A DNA stretch of 64,000 nt from Altererythrobacter lutimaris. Its GTDB lineage: Bacteria > Pseudomonadota > Alphaproteobacteria > Sphingomonadales > Sphingomonadaceae. The notes under the pieces were generated by a model. That model was not told the DNA's origin, did no database searches, and saw only the letters and a list, made by a program, of their open reading frames with translations. The stretch is from positions 1,782,001 to 1,846,000 of the forward strand of contig NZ_JABWTA010000001.1 in assembly GCF_013371495.1 (NCBI RefSeq), in the 5' to 3' direction. Position 1 is the stretch's first letter; every line of letters starts with the position of its first letter. Of this stretch, positions 8,318 to 17,722 are shown piece by piece. The translations under genes and the position numbers were made by a program.

Positions 8318-9747
8318 GTGAGCGCGGCCTGATCCAAGTGCGCGATGTGCACAAATCCTATCCGACGCGCTTCGGTGAAAAGACCGTGCTGCGCGGAATC
8401 AATTTCGACCTCGCGCGAGGGGATCGCCTAGGCATTCTCGGCCGTAACGGCGCGGGCAAATCAACACTGATCAGGCTGATCAGCGGAGCCGAGAAGCCGA
8501 CCTCTGGAACCATCGAGAGTTCGATGTCCATTTCTTGGCCCTTGGCATTTGGCGGCGCGTTCCAGCCACAATTGACCGGCGTGGACAACGTCCGTTTCAT
8601 AACTTCGATTTACGATCAGGACTTTGATCGGAACATCGCCTTTGTCGAAGATTTTGCGGAGCTAGGCCCTTATCTGAGGGAGCCTGTCCGTTCCTACTCG
8701 TCAGGTATGCGGGCGCGGTTGGCATTCGCAATTTCGATGATCATCGAGTTCGATTGCTTCCTTATCGATGAAATCGGTGCGGTTGGCGATGCTCGCTTCC
8801 ACGATCGCTGCAATCATGAGCTCTTCGAAGTGCGCGGCGATCGCGCGATGATCATCATTTCGCACAATGCCAGCTATGTGCGTCAGAACTGCAATCGCTG
8901 GGCTATCCTTCACGAAGGCAAGCTCACGCTTTGTGATGATTTTGAAGAAGCTTACGAAGAGTACAAAGAGCTGATCGGCGCGAATACTCGCGCTCAAGCC
9001 CAGCCGGTGAGCTTTACCAATCGTGCGCGAATGATTGAATCCTCTCAACACGCTGCTCTTTCTGACGAACGCTTTCGGGCACTCACACAGCAGGCTGATT
9101 GGGCGCGCGACCAAAAGCAACGACAACGCGCCGCAGAGCATTACGCGAAAGCGCTGGCTCTCTACCCGTATCAGAGCAGCTATTGGGCCCAGCTGGGTCA
9201 CATGCACAAGGAACAAGGTGAATTTGCAGAAGCAGAGGTCGCATATCGGACCTCTGTTGCTTTAGGCAAACCGATTGCCGACGTTGAGCCGCATATTAAG
9301 AATGTCGTGAAGAAACAGGCGGGCGATTATTACTACTCCGCCATGCATTTGCCGAGCGATGGTCCTGCCTCAGAGCAGCCGCCCACACGGCCGGATATAG
9401 ATTGGTTGAGTTGGATGTTACGCGGGCAAGCTCAGCCATCGACCGATGAGTATCTTCGCGCGCTGCGCCTTTACCCCAATCTGGATTCGCTCTGCGCTTC
9501 CATGCTGACGGAGCAATCGGACGCCCTTGCCGGCGAAAAATGCACAGCTCAGGATGCTGCGAGGTTACGCCAGTTTGCGATCTGCCAATTTGGCGATGCA
9601 CTGCCAGATGCTGCGCGCAAGCAGCTTGAGAAATCAGGGGCATCGCCGGAGAAACTGCTCGCCGCGCTCAAGCAGCAGGGCGCTTTCGCGCGCTGGCCGA
9701 AAACTGCCGCCGCTCTTGCCGCTCAAGATCCGCAGATGGCGGCTTAG
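8314..9747 (+). CDS. kpsT: capsule ABC exporter ATPase, KpsT-like, with C-terminal TPR-type extension
   Basis: Residues 1 to about 220 are a KpsT-type ATPase: Walker A GRNGAGKST at 43-51, signature YSSGMRARLAF near 143, Walker B FLIDEIGAVGD near 160, and switch histidine in IIISHN. A normal KpsT stops at about 220 residues, but this protein continues for about 250 more to 477. The extension contains a TPR-like pair of helices at about 255-310 (AAEHYAKALALYPYQSSYWAQLG and following) and further Ala/Leu-rich helical sequence. It may dock another capsule protein in the cytoplasm or sense chain status. No frameshift or stop separates the two parts, and the gene is coupled to kpsM by ATGA. ATPase assignment firm, role of the extension unknown. 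Confidence 0.92.
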   Translation: MSERGLIQVRDVHKSYPTRFGEKTVLRGINFDLARGDRLGILGRNGAGKSTLIRLISGAEKPTSGTIESSMSISWPLAFGGAFQPQLTGVDNVRFITSIYDQDFDRNIAFVEDFAELGPYLREPVRSYSSGMRARLAFAISMIIEFDCFLIDEIGAVGDARFHDRCNHELFEVRGDRAMIIISHNASYVRQNCNRWAILHEGKLTLCDDFEEAYEEYKELIGANTRAQAQPVSFTNRARMIESSQHAALSDERFRALTQQADWARDQKQRQRAAEHYAKALALYPYQSSYWAQLGHMHKEQGEFAEAEVAYRTSVALGKPIADVEPHIKNVVKKQAGDYYYSAMHLPSDGPASEQPPTRPDIDWLSWMLRGQAQPSTDEYLRALRLYPNLDSLCASMLTEQSDALAGEKCTAQDAARLRQFAICQFGDALPDAARKQLEKSGASPEKLLAALKQQGAFARWPKTAAALAAQDPQMAA

Positions 9748-9756
9748 GGGCTATCC

Positions 9757-11160
9757 ATGGACGCGCAACCAAAAGAGCCCATTGGCGCCGGTCGGCAAGC
9801 CTCATCAACCGGCAAAACCATCCTGATCGATGGCTACAACCTCGGACTTGAGAAGGGTACCGGCGTTGCCACCTATGCGCGCAATCTCAGCTATGAGGTC
9901 CATGAGCTTGGCCACAGAGTCTCTGTCCTTTACGGCAATCGAAGCTCTTATCAGCGCGATGAGCTCCTGAACGAGATTTCCTTTTTCGATGGTCCTGTAG
10001 AACCCAACAAGTTCTTTGCATTTGTTGAGCTTGCCAAGCAGGCATTGCGGGGTGGCCTGAGTTACAACGCAAGGCCCGTGCCCATTTCCGGAAGAGTTGT
10101 GACCCAATCCTTCTCGTCGCAACTGCCGTATTTCGATGCGCTCCATAATTCCAACCAGATCTTCAAGAACGCGCAAGCGGCGTTCTCGATTTGGAAGAGG
10201 CTTATCAATGTGCGTTTGGATGAGCAGCCGGATTTGGCGCATTGGACCTATCCGCTGCCTGTAAAGCTTGTCGGTCGGCCCAATATTTACACGCTGCATG
10301 ACCTTGTTCCGCTGCGGCTGCCGTACACCACCTTGGACAATAAGCGCCGTTATCTAAAACTGATGCGCTTACTGCGAGACAAGGCAGACCACATCGTTAC
10401 AGTATCCGAGAACTCCAAACGCGATCTTGTCGAGCTTATCGGCATTCCCGAAGACAGGATCACAAACACGTATCAGTCTGTCTCAATCCCGGCGAAATAT
10501 CGCGAGAAGCCGGAAGAACAGGTCGAACGCGAAATCGAAGGCATCACTGGCTGTGATTACAAGGAATACTTCCTGTTTTGGGGGTCTCTTGAGCCGAAAA
10601 AGAATATCGGGCGGATCATCGAAGCCTATCTTTCAAGCGATGTTGATACGCCTCTGATCATAATCGGTGCACAAGCTTGGAAAGAGGACAAGGAACTTGC
10701 TTTGCTTAACGTGGCAAAACGGTCCCCAGAGGCTGAACCTCAAGAGAAAGGCCGTCCTCCCCGTGCTCATGCTGGCAACACACGCCGACGTCGGAACCAG
10801 AAGCAAATTATTCGCATGGATTATGTTCCGTTCAGCATGCTCGTAAGCCTCATTCGCGGCGCAAAAGCCGCGCTGTTTCCTTCGCTCTATGAAGGATTCG
10901 GCTTGCCTGCATTAGAAGCTATGCTGTTGAATACGCCGGTGATTTGTTCCAACACATCATCATTGCCGGAAGTTGTCGGAGATGCAGCCTACATGGTTGA
11001 TCCATACGATCCGCAAGCCATCACTGAAGCGATTCGTGCACTCGATGCCGATGCGGACATGCGCGCTGATCTGATTAAGCGCGGGGCTGCGCAAGCCGCG
11101 AAATACAGCCCAGAAAATCATCGCACTCGGCTCCAATCAGTCTATGAGAAGTTTCTGTGA
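9757..11160 (+). CDS. glycosyltransferase family 4 (GT-B)
   Basis: A 467-residue glycosyltransferase. The N-terminal domain begins after a short tail with [23 protein letters not shown], and the C-terminal domain has the E-x7-E motif in [16 protein letters not shown] near residue 385, followed by [12 protein letters not shown]. Between the domains, about residues 325-345, lies an unusually basic insertion with [16 protein letters not shown] that normal family members lack. It starts nine bases after the ATPase gene and overlaps the outer-membrane export gene by four bases (GTGA), so it belongs to the same translation-coupled capsule operon. Probably cytoplasmic, building the polysaccharide chain or linker. 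Confidence 0.9.
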   Translation: MDAQPKEPIGAGRQASSTGKTILIDGYNLGLEKGTGVATYARNLSYEVHELGHRVSVLYGNRSSYQRDELLNEISFFDGPVEPNKFFAFVELAKQALRGGLSYNARPVPISGRVVTQSFSSQLPYFDALHNSNQIFKNAQAAFSIWKRLINVRLDEQPDLAHWTYPLPVKLVGRPNIYTLHDLVPLRLPYTTLDNKRRYLKLMRLLRDKADHIVTVSENSKRDLVELIGIPEDRITNTYQSVSIPAKYREKPEEQVEREIEGITGCDYKEYFLFWGSLEPKKNIGRIIEAYLSSDVDTPLIIIGAQAWKEDKELALLNVAKRSPEAEPQEKGRPPRAHAGNTRRRRNQKQIIRMDYVPFSMLVSLIRGAKAALFPSLYEGFGLPALEAMLLNTPVICSNTSSLPEVVGDAAYMVDPYDPQAITEAIRALDADADMRADLIKRGAAQAAKYSPENHRTRLQSVYEKFL

Positions 11161-12347
11161 GCGAAACTAGAACATCTAACTCCATATTCCGTATCATTGG
11201 TGCATGCTTGCTCGCGATGGCGGTGAGTGCATGCTCCACGTTGGGAGCTGGCGGGCCTGGCAGCGGCACTGTTCGCGGCGCCGATAGTGAGACCTATGCA
11301 GCCGCAGATATTGCCGTGGTGCAGTTGGATGGGGAGACCAACGCGCGCATAGCTGCCACGCAGGAAGCACAAAGCTTTGCCCAAGTGTTTGGAGAAGCGG
11401 AATTTGTCGCTCCGAAGCTCGCAAAAGGCGATATCGTTAGTGTTACTTTGTGGGAAGCACCGCCAGCAGTTCTGTTCGGACAACAATTGATGGGCGCCAG
11501 TCCGATTGGAAGCACAACTTCGCAAGGGGGCTCAGTGCCAGAACAACCGGTAGATGAAACAGGTTCAATCACTGTCCCGTTCGTCGGAAAGATCGTTGCA
11601 GCTGGACGCACGACAACGCAGGTGCAAGATGCTATTATGCGCGAGCTTCGTGGACGAGCAAACGATCCACAGGTCCTCGTTCGACTTGTAAGCAATCAAG
11701 CCAATACGGTCACTGTGATGGGTAGGGTTGCTCAAACACAACGTGTTCCCCTTTCTTCACGAGGCGAACGCTTGTTGGATGTGTTGGCTCAAGCTGGCGG
11801 CCCCGTTCAGGAAATCGAACAAACCACCGTGAGAATTGCTCGCGGCAACGAAGCTGCTTCGATGCCACTCGACGCAGTAATCCTAGATCCTGCGCAGAAC
11901 ATTTCTCTGCAAGCTGAAGACATCGTAACTGTGGTGAACAAGCCCTATAGCTTTATCGCTCTGGGCGCCTTGAAACGTAACGCAGAAGTGCCATTCGAAG
12001 GATCGGGCATCTCTCTTGCTCAGGCCTTGGGCCGGGCTGGTGGCCTGCGCGACGATCGAGCGGATATACGCGGCGTTTTCATATTTCGGTTCGAAGATGC
12101 TGAAGCGATTGATCCGGCCATATTAAGCGGACTGCAGATCACTCAAGATGGCCGCGTGCCCGTAGTTTACCGTCTCGATCTGTCACAAGCAGCAGGATTG
12201 TTTGTGGCTCAGGACTTCCAAATACGTGATGATGACGTACTCTATGTGTCGAGCGCTCCGGGTGCCGATTTGCAGAAATTCCTGCAAACGCTTTCGAATG
12301 TCGCGCTCTCGACCATCGCGATCAGCAACTCGCTTGATAACAACTAA
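11157..12347 (+). CDS. kpsD: polysaccharide export outer-membrane lipoprotein (Wza/BexD/KpsD type)
   Basis: A 396-residue exported lipoprotein starting with GTG in a GTGA overlap. The signal peptide ends in the lipobox AVSAC, with Cys26 as lipidation site. A poly-export domain begins near residue 85 (APKLAKGDIVSVTLWEAP) and is followed by SLBB-like beta-grasp repeats (MGRVAQTQRVPLSSRGERLLDVLAQAGG near 190, and VPFEGSGISLAQALGRAGGL near 285). Such proteins form the outer-membrane channel for capsule export with the KpsE/M/T proteins encoded just upstream. It closes the operon that begins at 3253; the next gene is 101 bases away. Confidence 0.92.
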   Translation: MSETRTSNSIFRIIGACLLAMAVSACSTLGAGGPGSGTVRGADSETYAAADIAVVQLDGETNARIAATQEAQSFAQVFGEAEFVAPKLAKGDIVSVTLWEAPPAVLFGQQLMGASPIGSTTSQGGSVPEQPVDETGSITVPFVGKIVAAGRTTTQVQDAIMRELRGRANDPQVLVRLVSNQANTVTVMGRVAQTQRVPLSSRGERLLDVLAQAGGPVQEIEQTTVRIARGNEAASMPLDAVILDPAQNISLQAEDIVTVVNKPYSFIALGALKRNAEVPFEGSGISLAQALGRAGGLRDDRADIRGVFIFRFEDAEAIDPAILSGLQITQDGRVPVVYRLDLSQAAGLFVAQDFQIRDDDVLYVSSAPGADLQKFLQTLSNVALSTIAISNSLDNN

Positions 12348-12448
12348 AAAACTTTTCGACCTTGCGGCACCAATCCTGAGTTGAAGCGTTCAGGACCAGT
12401 TGATCAGAATTTTAATCCGATCTTGAGAATGACCTTAAGGGGATAACG

Positions 12449-12985
12449 ATGAAGAAACTGCCACTTACACTGGGTGCTCTTGCTCCCATCGCTCTGCTGG
12501 CTGCTTGCGGCGGCGGCAGCGAAGAAGCAGCGCCGAGCGATGATGCAGCGCCAGCAGCAACTGAAGAAGCTGCAGGGGATGAAACCGCTGCTGCAGAACC
12601 AGCAGACGAAGCTCCTGGTGCGCCCGCGCCGGACAATACAGAGACTGTTGACGGCACTATCCTCGCAAACTTCACGGGTGATGCGGCTGCTGGCGAGAAG
12701 GTCTTCCTGCAGTGCAAGTCATGCCATGTGCTTGAGCCTGGTCAGAACCGGATTGGTCCATCACTGGCAGGCATCGTAGGCCGCGCAGCAGGTACTGTAG
12801 AAGGCTATAATTACACAGAAGCCAATGCGAACAGCGGCATCACTTGGTCAAAAGAGAAGATGTTCCAGTACTTGGAAAACCCGATGCGGGTCATTCCAGG
12901 CACTAAGATGGCATTTGCAGGCCTGAAAGATGCTCAGGATCGTGCAGATATCATTGCCTATCTGGAAACTGCTGGGGCGGAATAA
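12449..12985 (+). CDS. membrane-tethered lipoprotein cytochrome c (class I)
   Basis: A 178-residue monoheme cytochrome. The signal peptide ends in LLAAC, so Cys20 should be lipidated. Residues 21-70 form a flexible linker made almost wholly of Ala, Glu, Asp and Pro. The haem domain follows with CKSCH at 89-93, RIGPSLAGIVGR, and the axial methionine in GTKMAF (Met154), as in cytochrome c2/c552-type domains. A lipid anchor plus a ~50-residue tether makes it a plausible membrane-bound carrier between the cytochrome bc1 complex and PufC or an oxidase. It has its own upstream gap and a strong terminator behind it, next to the photosynthesis cluster. A purely respiratory role is the alternative. 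Confidence 0.92.
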   Translation: MKKLPLTLGALAPIALLAACGGGSEEAAPSDDAAPAATEEAAGDETAAAEPADEAPGAPAPDNTETVDGTILANFTGDAAAGEKVFLQCKSCHVLEPGQNRIGPSLAGIVGRAAGTVEGYNYTEANANSGITWSKEKMFQYLENPMRVIPGTKMAFAGLKDAQDRADIIAYLETAGAE

Positions 12986-13027
12986 GCTCAAGATTAGTCG
13001 AGCTGGTCAATCGCCTGGCTCACTCAG

Positions 13028-13066
13028 AAAAAAGGGCGCGCTCCGTATATCGGACCGCGCCCTTTT
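13028..13066. terminator. bidirectional rho-independent terminator between cytochrome c and hemA
   Basis: Stem AAAAGGGCGCG at 13030-13040 pairs with CGCGCCCTTTT at 13055-13065, extended inward by TCCG/CGGA across one C-C mismatch around a TATAT loop. A T-run follows on each strand (TTTT on plus, TTTTTT on minus), so it can end both convergent transcription units. Confidence 0.88.
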
Positions 13067-13137
13067 CCTTGCCCGGTCGGAGGGAGTGTCCGGGCCTGCG
13101 CCTGACTTGATCAATGGGAGCAATCAAGCCGGGCCGG

Positions 13138-13157
13138 TTTGCCGAGAGAACGGCAAA
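13138..13157. repeat. stem-loop downstream of hemA
   Basis: TTTGCCG and CGGCAAA form a perfect 7-bp stem around AGAGAA. There is no T-run on either side, so it may protect the 3' end of the long bch-puh-hemA transcript before the true terminator at 13028-13066. Confidence 0.5.
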
Positions 13158-13174
13158 GCCAAAAATCCTCGCGA

Positions 13175-14395
13175 TCAGGCGGCGATTTCTCCCCGCGCCA
13201 ATTCGCATTGCGACCAGATGTCGCTGAGCGCATGGATCAAACGATCGATGTCTCCATCACTATGAACAGGTGATGGCGTGATCCGCAGACGCTCGGTTCC
13301 AACCGGCACTGTCGGATAGTTGATCGGCTGCACATATATACCGTGGTTATCCATCAACCAGTCGCTGATCATTTTGCATTTCTTCGCGTCGCCAACCATC
13401 ACAGGAATGATGTGGCTGGGATTAGGAAGGTGCGGAATGCGCAGCATGTCGAGCTTGCGACGGACAGTCGCAACCCGGTCGCGCTGCGCTTCGCGTTCAG
13501 CATCGCTATGCTTCAAATGCTTGATGCTGGCACACGCCCCCGCGGCAACTGCAGGCGGCAAAGCAGTTGAGAAGATGAAGCCGCTGGCAAAGGTGCGAAC
13601 GAAGTCGACCAAATCAGCCGAAGCAGCAATATACCCGCCCATCACACCAAACGCTTTGCCCAGTGTGCCTTCAATTACAGTGATGCGATCCATCAGGCCT
13701 TCGCGCTCTGCGACGCCGCCTCCGCGCGGTCCATAAAGGCCAACCGCATGAACCTCGTCGATATAGCTCATCGCACCGTGCCTTTCGCAAACGTCAAGGA
13801 TTTCTGCGATCGGTGCGATATCGCCATCCATTGAATAGACGCTTTCGAATGCTACCAGCTTGGGCACGTCGGGCCCGTATTCAGAGAGCATGGCGTCGAG
13901 ATCTTCGACATCATTGTGCTTCCATATTTTATACGGCGCACGCGAATGACGAATGCCTTCGATCATGGAAGCATGGTTCAATGCATCAGAGAATACCACG
14001 CATCCAGGAATCTTGTTGGCAAGCGTGCCGAGCCCTGCCCAATTCGACACATAGCCGCTTGTGAACAGCAACGCAGACTCTTTGCCATGCAAGTCCGCCA
14101 GTTCATTTTCGAGCAGCACATGGTGATGGTTTGTGCCTGAGATATTGCGCGTGCCGCCAGCGCCTGCACCGCATTCGTCCAGCACTTTGTGCATGGCTTC
14201 CAACACGACCGGGTTCTGCCCCATGCCGAGATAGTCATTGGAACACCAGACGGTCACATCCTGTGTCCCGTCATTCACATAGCGGGTTGCATGGGGAAAG
14301 CTGCCCTGGTGCCGCTTGATCTCTGTAAAGACGCGATAGCGCCCTTCCTCGCGGACCTTCTGGAGCTCATCGGCAAAGAATGTGTCGAAATCCAT
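13175..14395 (-). CDS. hemA: 5-aminolevulinate synthase
   Basis: A 406-residue PLP enzyme joining glycine and succinyl-CoA, the first step of tetrapyrrole synthesis in alphaproteobacteria. Visible landmarks are [12 protein letters not shown] (51-62), the [17 protein letters not shown] glycine-loop (76-92), [10 protein letters not shown] (213-222) with the PLP-binding aspartate, and the Schiff-base lysine Lys247 in TLGKAFG. Length and motifs are normal throughout. It is the last gene of the long minus-strand bch-puh operon, four bases after puhE, so precursor supply is tied to pigment and reaction-centre synthesis. A second copy elsewhere in the genome is possible. Confidence 0.97.
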   Translation of the reverse strand: MDFDTFFADELQKVREEGRYRVFTEIKRHQGSFPHATRYVNDGTQDVTVWCSNDYLGMGQNPVVLEAMHKVLDECGAGAGGTRNISGTNHHHVLLENELADLHGKESALLFTSGYVSNWAGLGTLANKIPGCVVFSDALNHASMIEGIRHSRAPYKIWKHNDVEDLDAMLSEYGPDVPKLVAFESVYSMDGDIAPIAEILDVCERHGAMSYIDEVHAVGLYGPRGGGVAEREGLMDRITVIEGTLGKAFGVMGGYIAASADLVDFVRTFASGFIFSTALPPAVAAGACASIKHLKHSDAEREAQRDRVATVRRKLDMLRIPHLPNPSHIIPVMVGDAKKCKMISDWLMDNHGIYVQPINYPTVPVGTERLRITPSPVHSDGDIDRLIHALSDIWSQCELARGEIAA

Positions 14396-14399
14396 GATT

Positions 14400-15248
14400 T
14401 CAGCTTTCCTCTTTTGTTATTTGGGTTTGCGCCGCTGAAGAGCGGGCTGAAACAGCTTTGTTGAGTGTGTTTGATCGCCACGCAGACTGCGGCAGCGCCC
14501 AACCCCACAGCGCGCCATCACGAAATGGCAATGCGAGAAAGAAATGCTCGACCAGGCCCAGGCACGCGAGCGCAAACAGCAGGCTCGCGCCGATAGCCTC
14601 TGGGCTGCCGGGAGATGCGAGATATGCGCTCTGCCCGATGACAAAGCTCAATGCACCGATACCAAGTATCGCCAGCAGCAAGGCCGGGCTAAAGCGGTTC
14701 GCCCCATAATAGCTGCGAAGATACCCCAGATGCGGCGGGAGAATATCGGTGTGCGTATTGGGCACGCCTGAATAAATGCAGAGCTTCGCGCTCAGACGCA
14801 GGCCATAAAGCAGCGCGAACGTCATCGCACCGATCTGATTGACGGCATTCCAAGTGAGGGAAATCAGGATGAGCGCGGACAGCAGCAACGCCACTTCGTG
14901 ATAAAGCAGTGTTGCGCTCGCATGCACAAACCGCTCCCAACCTCGCGCACCATCAGGACACGCCTCGCGCCGCGGGCCAGCAGCCGCCCCTGTAAGGAAG
15001 CTCACTTCGTGCCATGCCCAAACCATCAAGGCGCCTGCGAAACTCGCATAGATCGCGAGGCTCGCTGTGCTCGCCATAGACAGCCAGATCACAACCAAGC
15101 CCGCGATGCCAACCGCTCCAGCCAGCACAAGGCTGCGCGGGAACGTCGTCCGCGAACGGTTGTCGATCCATGCGATCAGGCCTGTCGCCAGAAACCAGAT
15201 CGCGATCGTAACCAGAACAGGCAGTATATGGCCGCTCCAGCTTACCAT
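14400..15248 (-). CDS. puhE: photosynthetic complex assembly protein PuhE
   Basis: A 282-residue integral membrane protein with about seven hydrophobic segments. It matches the PuhE family of purple bacterial clusters ([28 protein letters not shown], and [23 protein letters not shown] split across the middle). In Rhodobacter PuhE affects reaction-centre and bacteriochlorophyll levels. Its start overlaps the end of acsF by seven bases, and hemA follows after four bases, which confirms its place in the puh operon. Biochemical activity is unknown for the whole family. Confidence 0.92.
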   Translation of the reverse strand: MVSWSGHILPVLVTIAIWFLATGLIAWIDNRSRTTFPRSLVLAGAVGIAGLVVIWLSMASTASLAIYASFAGALMVWAWHEVSFLTGAAAGPRREACPDGARGWERFVHASATLLYHEVALLLSALILISLTWNAVNQIGAMTFALLYGLRLSAKLCIYSGVPNTHTDILPPHLGYLRSYYGANRFSPALLLAILGIGALSFVIGQSAYLASPGSPEAIGASLLFALACLGLVEHFFLALPFRDGALWGWALPQSAWRSNTLNKAVSARSSAAQTQITKEES

Positions 15249-16303
15249 GCAGGCTGAAGCCTTGTGGTTTGCGGTAGCTCATTGGGACGCGTGCGGTGCA
15301 CATAAAGGCGAGCGAAGTTGAAACCTGCTCCAGCCATTCCAGCAACCCGTTGCAAAGCGCCTACAATGCCGCCTCGCTCCTTGCCCGCTTCGATTCTCTG
15401 AGCAGCCCTCAGCAAAGCATCCATCTTGCGGCGGAATGCCGGGTCATCAATGTCAAGCTCCACTGGGAAGACCTGCCGGCTGATCTGATTGCAGATCCCG
15501 AAGACTTTGTAGTCATACTCCGTCGGATCAATTCCGAGTGCGGCGTGGAACACTGGCCGGTTGTGATCGCGCACATACATGGTCGCGTAAACCGACAGCA
15601 GGAAGAAGCGTACCCACAGCTTGTTATGTCCTTGCAGGAGCTTGGGGTCCGCGCGCATCAGCATCGCAAAGGCCTCCCCATGACGAAACTCGTCATTGCA
15701 CCACTCTTCAAACCAGCTGAAAATCGGATGGATCTGCTTGTCGGGATTTGCCGCCAAATGCCGATAGATCGAGATGTAGCGCGCGTAGCCAATCTTCTCC
15801 GACAGATAGACCGCGTACCAAATGAATTTCGGCTTGAAGTAAGTGTATTTCTTGGTCCGCGTCAGGAACCCCAGATCGATCCCAATGCCTGCATCTTTCA
15901 GCGATTCATTGATGAAGCCCGCATGCCGGCTTTCATCGCGCGCCAGCAGTTTAAAGAGCTGCTTCACGTCAGGATTTTTCGTGCGCTTGGCAATCTCTGC
16001 ATAGAGCACACAGCCGGAAAATTCTGCCGTTAGCGAGCTGACGAGAAAATCGATGAACTCTGCGCGCAATTCCGGTTCGAGCCGATCAATCGCGCCTGTA
16101 AAGCTGTCGTCTTTCTTGAAATGCTTCTTGTTACGATCCTCGATCATCTCATTGATCAGCGCATCCCATTCTGCCCGCACGGGCGAGACATCGATAGCAT
16201 CGAGCGCATCGAAATCGGTGGTGTAAAAACGCGGGCTGAGAACGGTGTTCTCCTTTGCCATGTCCATGGCATCATCGCGCGTGATCGGGGTGTGTGCGTT
16301 CAT
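15242..16303 (-). CDS. acsF: aerobic Mg-protoporphyrin IX monomethyl ester oxidative cyclase
   Basis: A 353-residue diiron enzyme forming ring E of bacteriochlorophyll with O2. Metal-ligand motifs are visible: [26 protein letters not shown] and [16 protein letters not shown], giving the E-x-x-H type ligands of the AcsF/CHL27 family. The presence of AcsF, and the absence of the radical-SAM enzyme BchE from this window, fits pigment synthesis under oxygen. It starts in an ATGA overlap with the small gene before it and overlaps puhE by seven bases. Only the oxygen-dependent route is seen here; a BchE elsewhere cannot be ruled out. Confidence 0.96.
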   Translation of the reverse strand: MNAHTPITRDDAMDMAKENTVLSPRFYTTDFDALDAIDVSPVRAEWDALINEMIEDRNKKHFKKDDSFTGAIDRLEPELRAEFIDFLVSSLTAEFSGCVLYAEIAKRTKNPDVKQLFKLLARDESRHAGFINESLKDAGIGIDLGFLTRTKKYTYFKPKFIWYAVYLSEKIGYARYISIYRHLAANPDKQIHPIFSWFEEWCNDEFRHGEAFAMLMRADPKLLQGHNKLWVRFFLLSVYATMYVRDHNRPVFHAALGIDPTEYDYKVFGICNQISRQVFPVELDIDDPAFRRKMDALLRAAQRIEAGKERGGIVGALQRVAGMAGAGFNFARLYVHRTRPNELPQTTRLQPAW

Positions 16304-16587
16304 CTGGCCCTCCCAGGGTTGAAGCTGACCTCATAGAGCTCCTTGAGGTCGAAATAGGCCGCGAGCTTCGTCCAAGCGCGGGCGATCCAACCTGCGCGCG
16401 TCACTGTGGCCATACGGTTGAAAGTCACCCGCTCCCCGAAGCGGACCTGGATCGGATCACCGTGCACGCGGACTTTGTCGCCAGGCTCGATAGCGAGATT
16501 ACCATCAAGCTCGACATGTGCGTGAAAGTGATCCTCACTCTGCTCGACACTGATCAAGCAAGGTGTATCGAATTTGCGAATACTCAT
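16300..16587 (-). CDS. small conserved photosynthesis-cluster protein, function unknown
   Basis: A 95-residue soluble protein between puhC and acsF with ATGA overlaps on both sides, so it is translated as part of the operon. The central part ([20 protein letters not shown]) looks like a small beta-barrel, and the sequence ends with a basic helix and [13 protein letters not shown] recall unnamed small genes at this position in related phototrophs, often called only photosynthetic complex assembly proteins. No catalytic residues stand out. A helper of AcsF or PuhC is a guess from position alone. Confidence 0.8.
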   Translation of the reverse strand: MSIRKFDTPCLISVEQSEDHFHAHVELDGNLAIEPGDKVRVHGDPIQVRFGERVTFNRMATVTRAGWIARAWTKLAAYFDLKELYEVSFNPGRAR

Positions 16588-17099
16588 GATGCCTCTCCCA
16601 TTGGCAATAGCTTCGCGAATGTGACACGGTTGTCCGACCCGAATGCCCCTAGCTCGATCATCCGACCCGTTGCGGTGTCAGTGAGCGACAGTGAGCCGTC
16701 AGCCCAGGCAGTCAGGACGAAAGGCGGCTCTGATCCGATCCCATGCATGCGGCGCTCGCGCGCCAGGCCGCGCATGACCCCGCGAATAAAGCCCCCGCCT
16801 TCGGTTTCTGCGCCAATGACAGCGATGGATGAGCCGTCACTAACGTCAGAGATGATCACCGCACCATCTTCGCGATCATCGAAGCGAATATCGCGCGATG
16901 CGATGGCTTGCACCTGCGCTTTTTCACGTTCGAGTTGCGGGATAGCTTCACGCTCCAAGAACCCGAGCGATACAGCGGAAGTCAGGACTAGCGATAGTAT
17001 CACAAGAGCGCAGGCAGAGATGAGCGCCGCGCGGGGCACTGTATTCTCATGACTGTGACCGTGACCGCCACCGTGAGAATGAGCATGGGCATGCGTCAT
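16584..17099 (-). CDS. puhC: photosynthetic complex assembly protein PuhC, histidine-rich N-terminus
   Basis: A 171-residue protein with one transmembrane segment (about residues 23-45) and a periplasmic domain containing RDIRFDDREDGAVIISD and DGSLSLTDTATGRMIELGAFG, characteristic of PuhC, which promotes RC-LH1 assembly. The cytoplasmic N-terminus is odd: seven of the first 17 residues are histidine (MTHAHAHSHGGGHGHSH), a possible metal-binding tail not typical of Rhodobacter PuhC. It overlaps puhB and the 95-residue gene by ATGA junctions. Confidence 0.9.
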   Translation of the reverse strand: MTHAHAHSHGGGHGHSHENTVPRAALISACALVILSLVLTSAVSLGFLEREAIPQLEREKAQVQAIASRDIRFDDREDGAVIISDVSDGSSIAVIGAETEGGGFIRGVMRGLARERRMHGIGSEPPFVLTAWADGSLSLTDTATGRMIELGAFGSDNRVTFAKLLPMGEAS

Positions 17100-17722
17100 G
17101 CGGGCGCTCCTGTCAGGCGGTCATTCGTGACATGCTCGCTCGCATCTTTCAGGACTTCACCCGCTTGGTGCGGCGCTATCGCAGCGCAGCTCTCTGCCAG
17201 CATACGCGCGACTTTCTCCACTTCAGGCAATGCGCGCAGCATTGGCTGCGGCTCGCGGAAATGGAACGGACGCACATGCGGCCAGAACACCGCATAACCG
17301 AGCCGATGAGCGGTCGTCAGCGAGACGGCGATATCGCCGAAGCCTGACCCGTGAGGACGTAAGTCCGCTGCCCCGATCACTTTTAAGGGCAGATTGATGC
17401 ATTTATTTAATGCAATACCGATTCTGAACACGATACGCTTGTTAGTGATGGTGTAGACCGTGGTCTTCGCCACCAGCACAGCAAAGCCTGCCAGCAGTGC
17501 CAGTACAACCAGCCCGGCAAGGCCCGTTGCAATCGCTCCGCCCAAGCCGCCGCTTGCAAACGCAAACGCTGCTAGCAGAACGAAATAGCCTGCTACCCAA
17601 CGAGTGTAGAGTGCGCTGCGCGCAAACACTCGCCAGTCCGGGGAGCCCTGCCAGACGACGTGCTCGCCTTCTGGCAGATCCTCCGGAAGACCGCGGATCG
17701 GTTCAAAATCGTATTCCATCAT
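17096..17722 (-). CDS. puhB: photosynthetic complex assembly protein PuhB
   Basis: A 208-residue membrane protein. It opens with the PuhB hallmark PIRGLPEDLPEGEHVVWQGSP, has two or three hydrophobic segments at about 40-85, and then a PH-like domain (YTITNKRIVFRIGIALNKCINLPL). In Rhodobacter capsulatus PuhB aids reaction-centre assembly and can dimerise. Coupled to puhA upstream and puhC downstream by four-base overlaps. Length and motifs normal. Confidence 0.93.
   Translation of the reverse strand: MMEYDFEPIRGLPEDLPEGEHVVWQGSPDWRVFARSALYTRWVAGYFVLLAAFAFASGGLGGAIATGLAGLVVLALLAGFAVLVAKTTVYTITNKRIVFRIGIALNKCINLPLKVIGAADLRPHGSGFGDIAVSLTTAHRLGYAVFWPHVRPFHFREPQPMLRALPEVEKVARMLAESCAAIAPHQAGEVLKDASEHVTNDRLTGAPA

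Noticed and set aside
15296..16033. 245-residue plus-strand ORF inside acsF
   Set aside because: It is the antisense shadow of a strongly conserved gene, with no start signals and biased composition.
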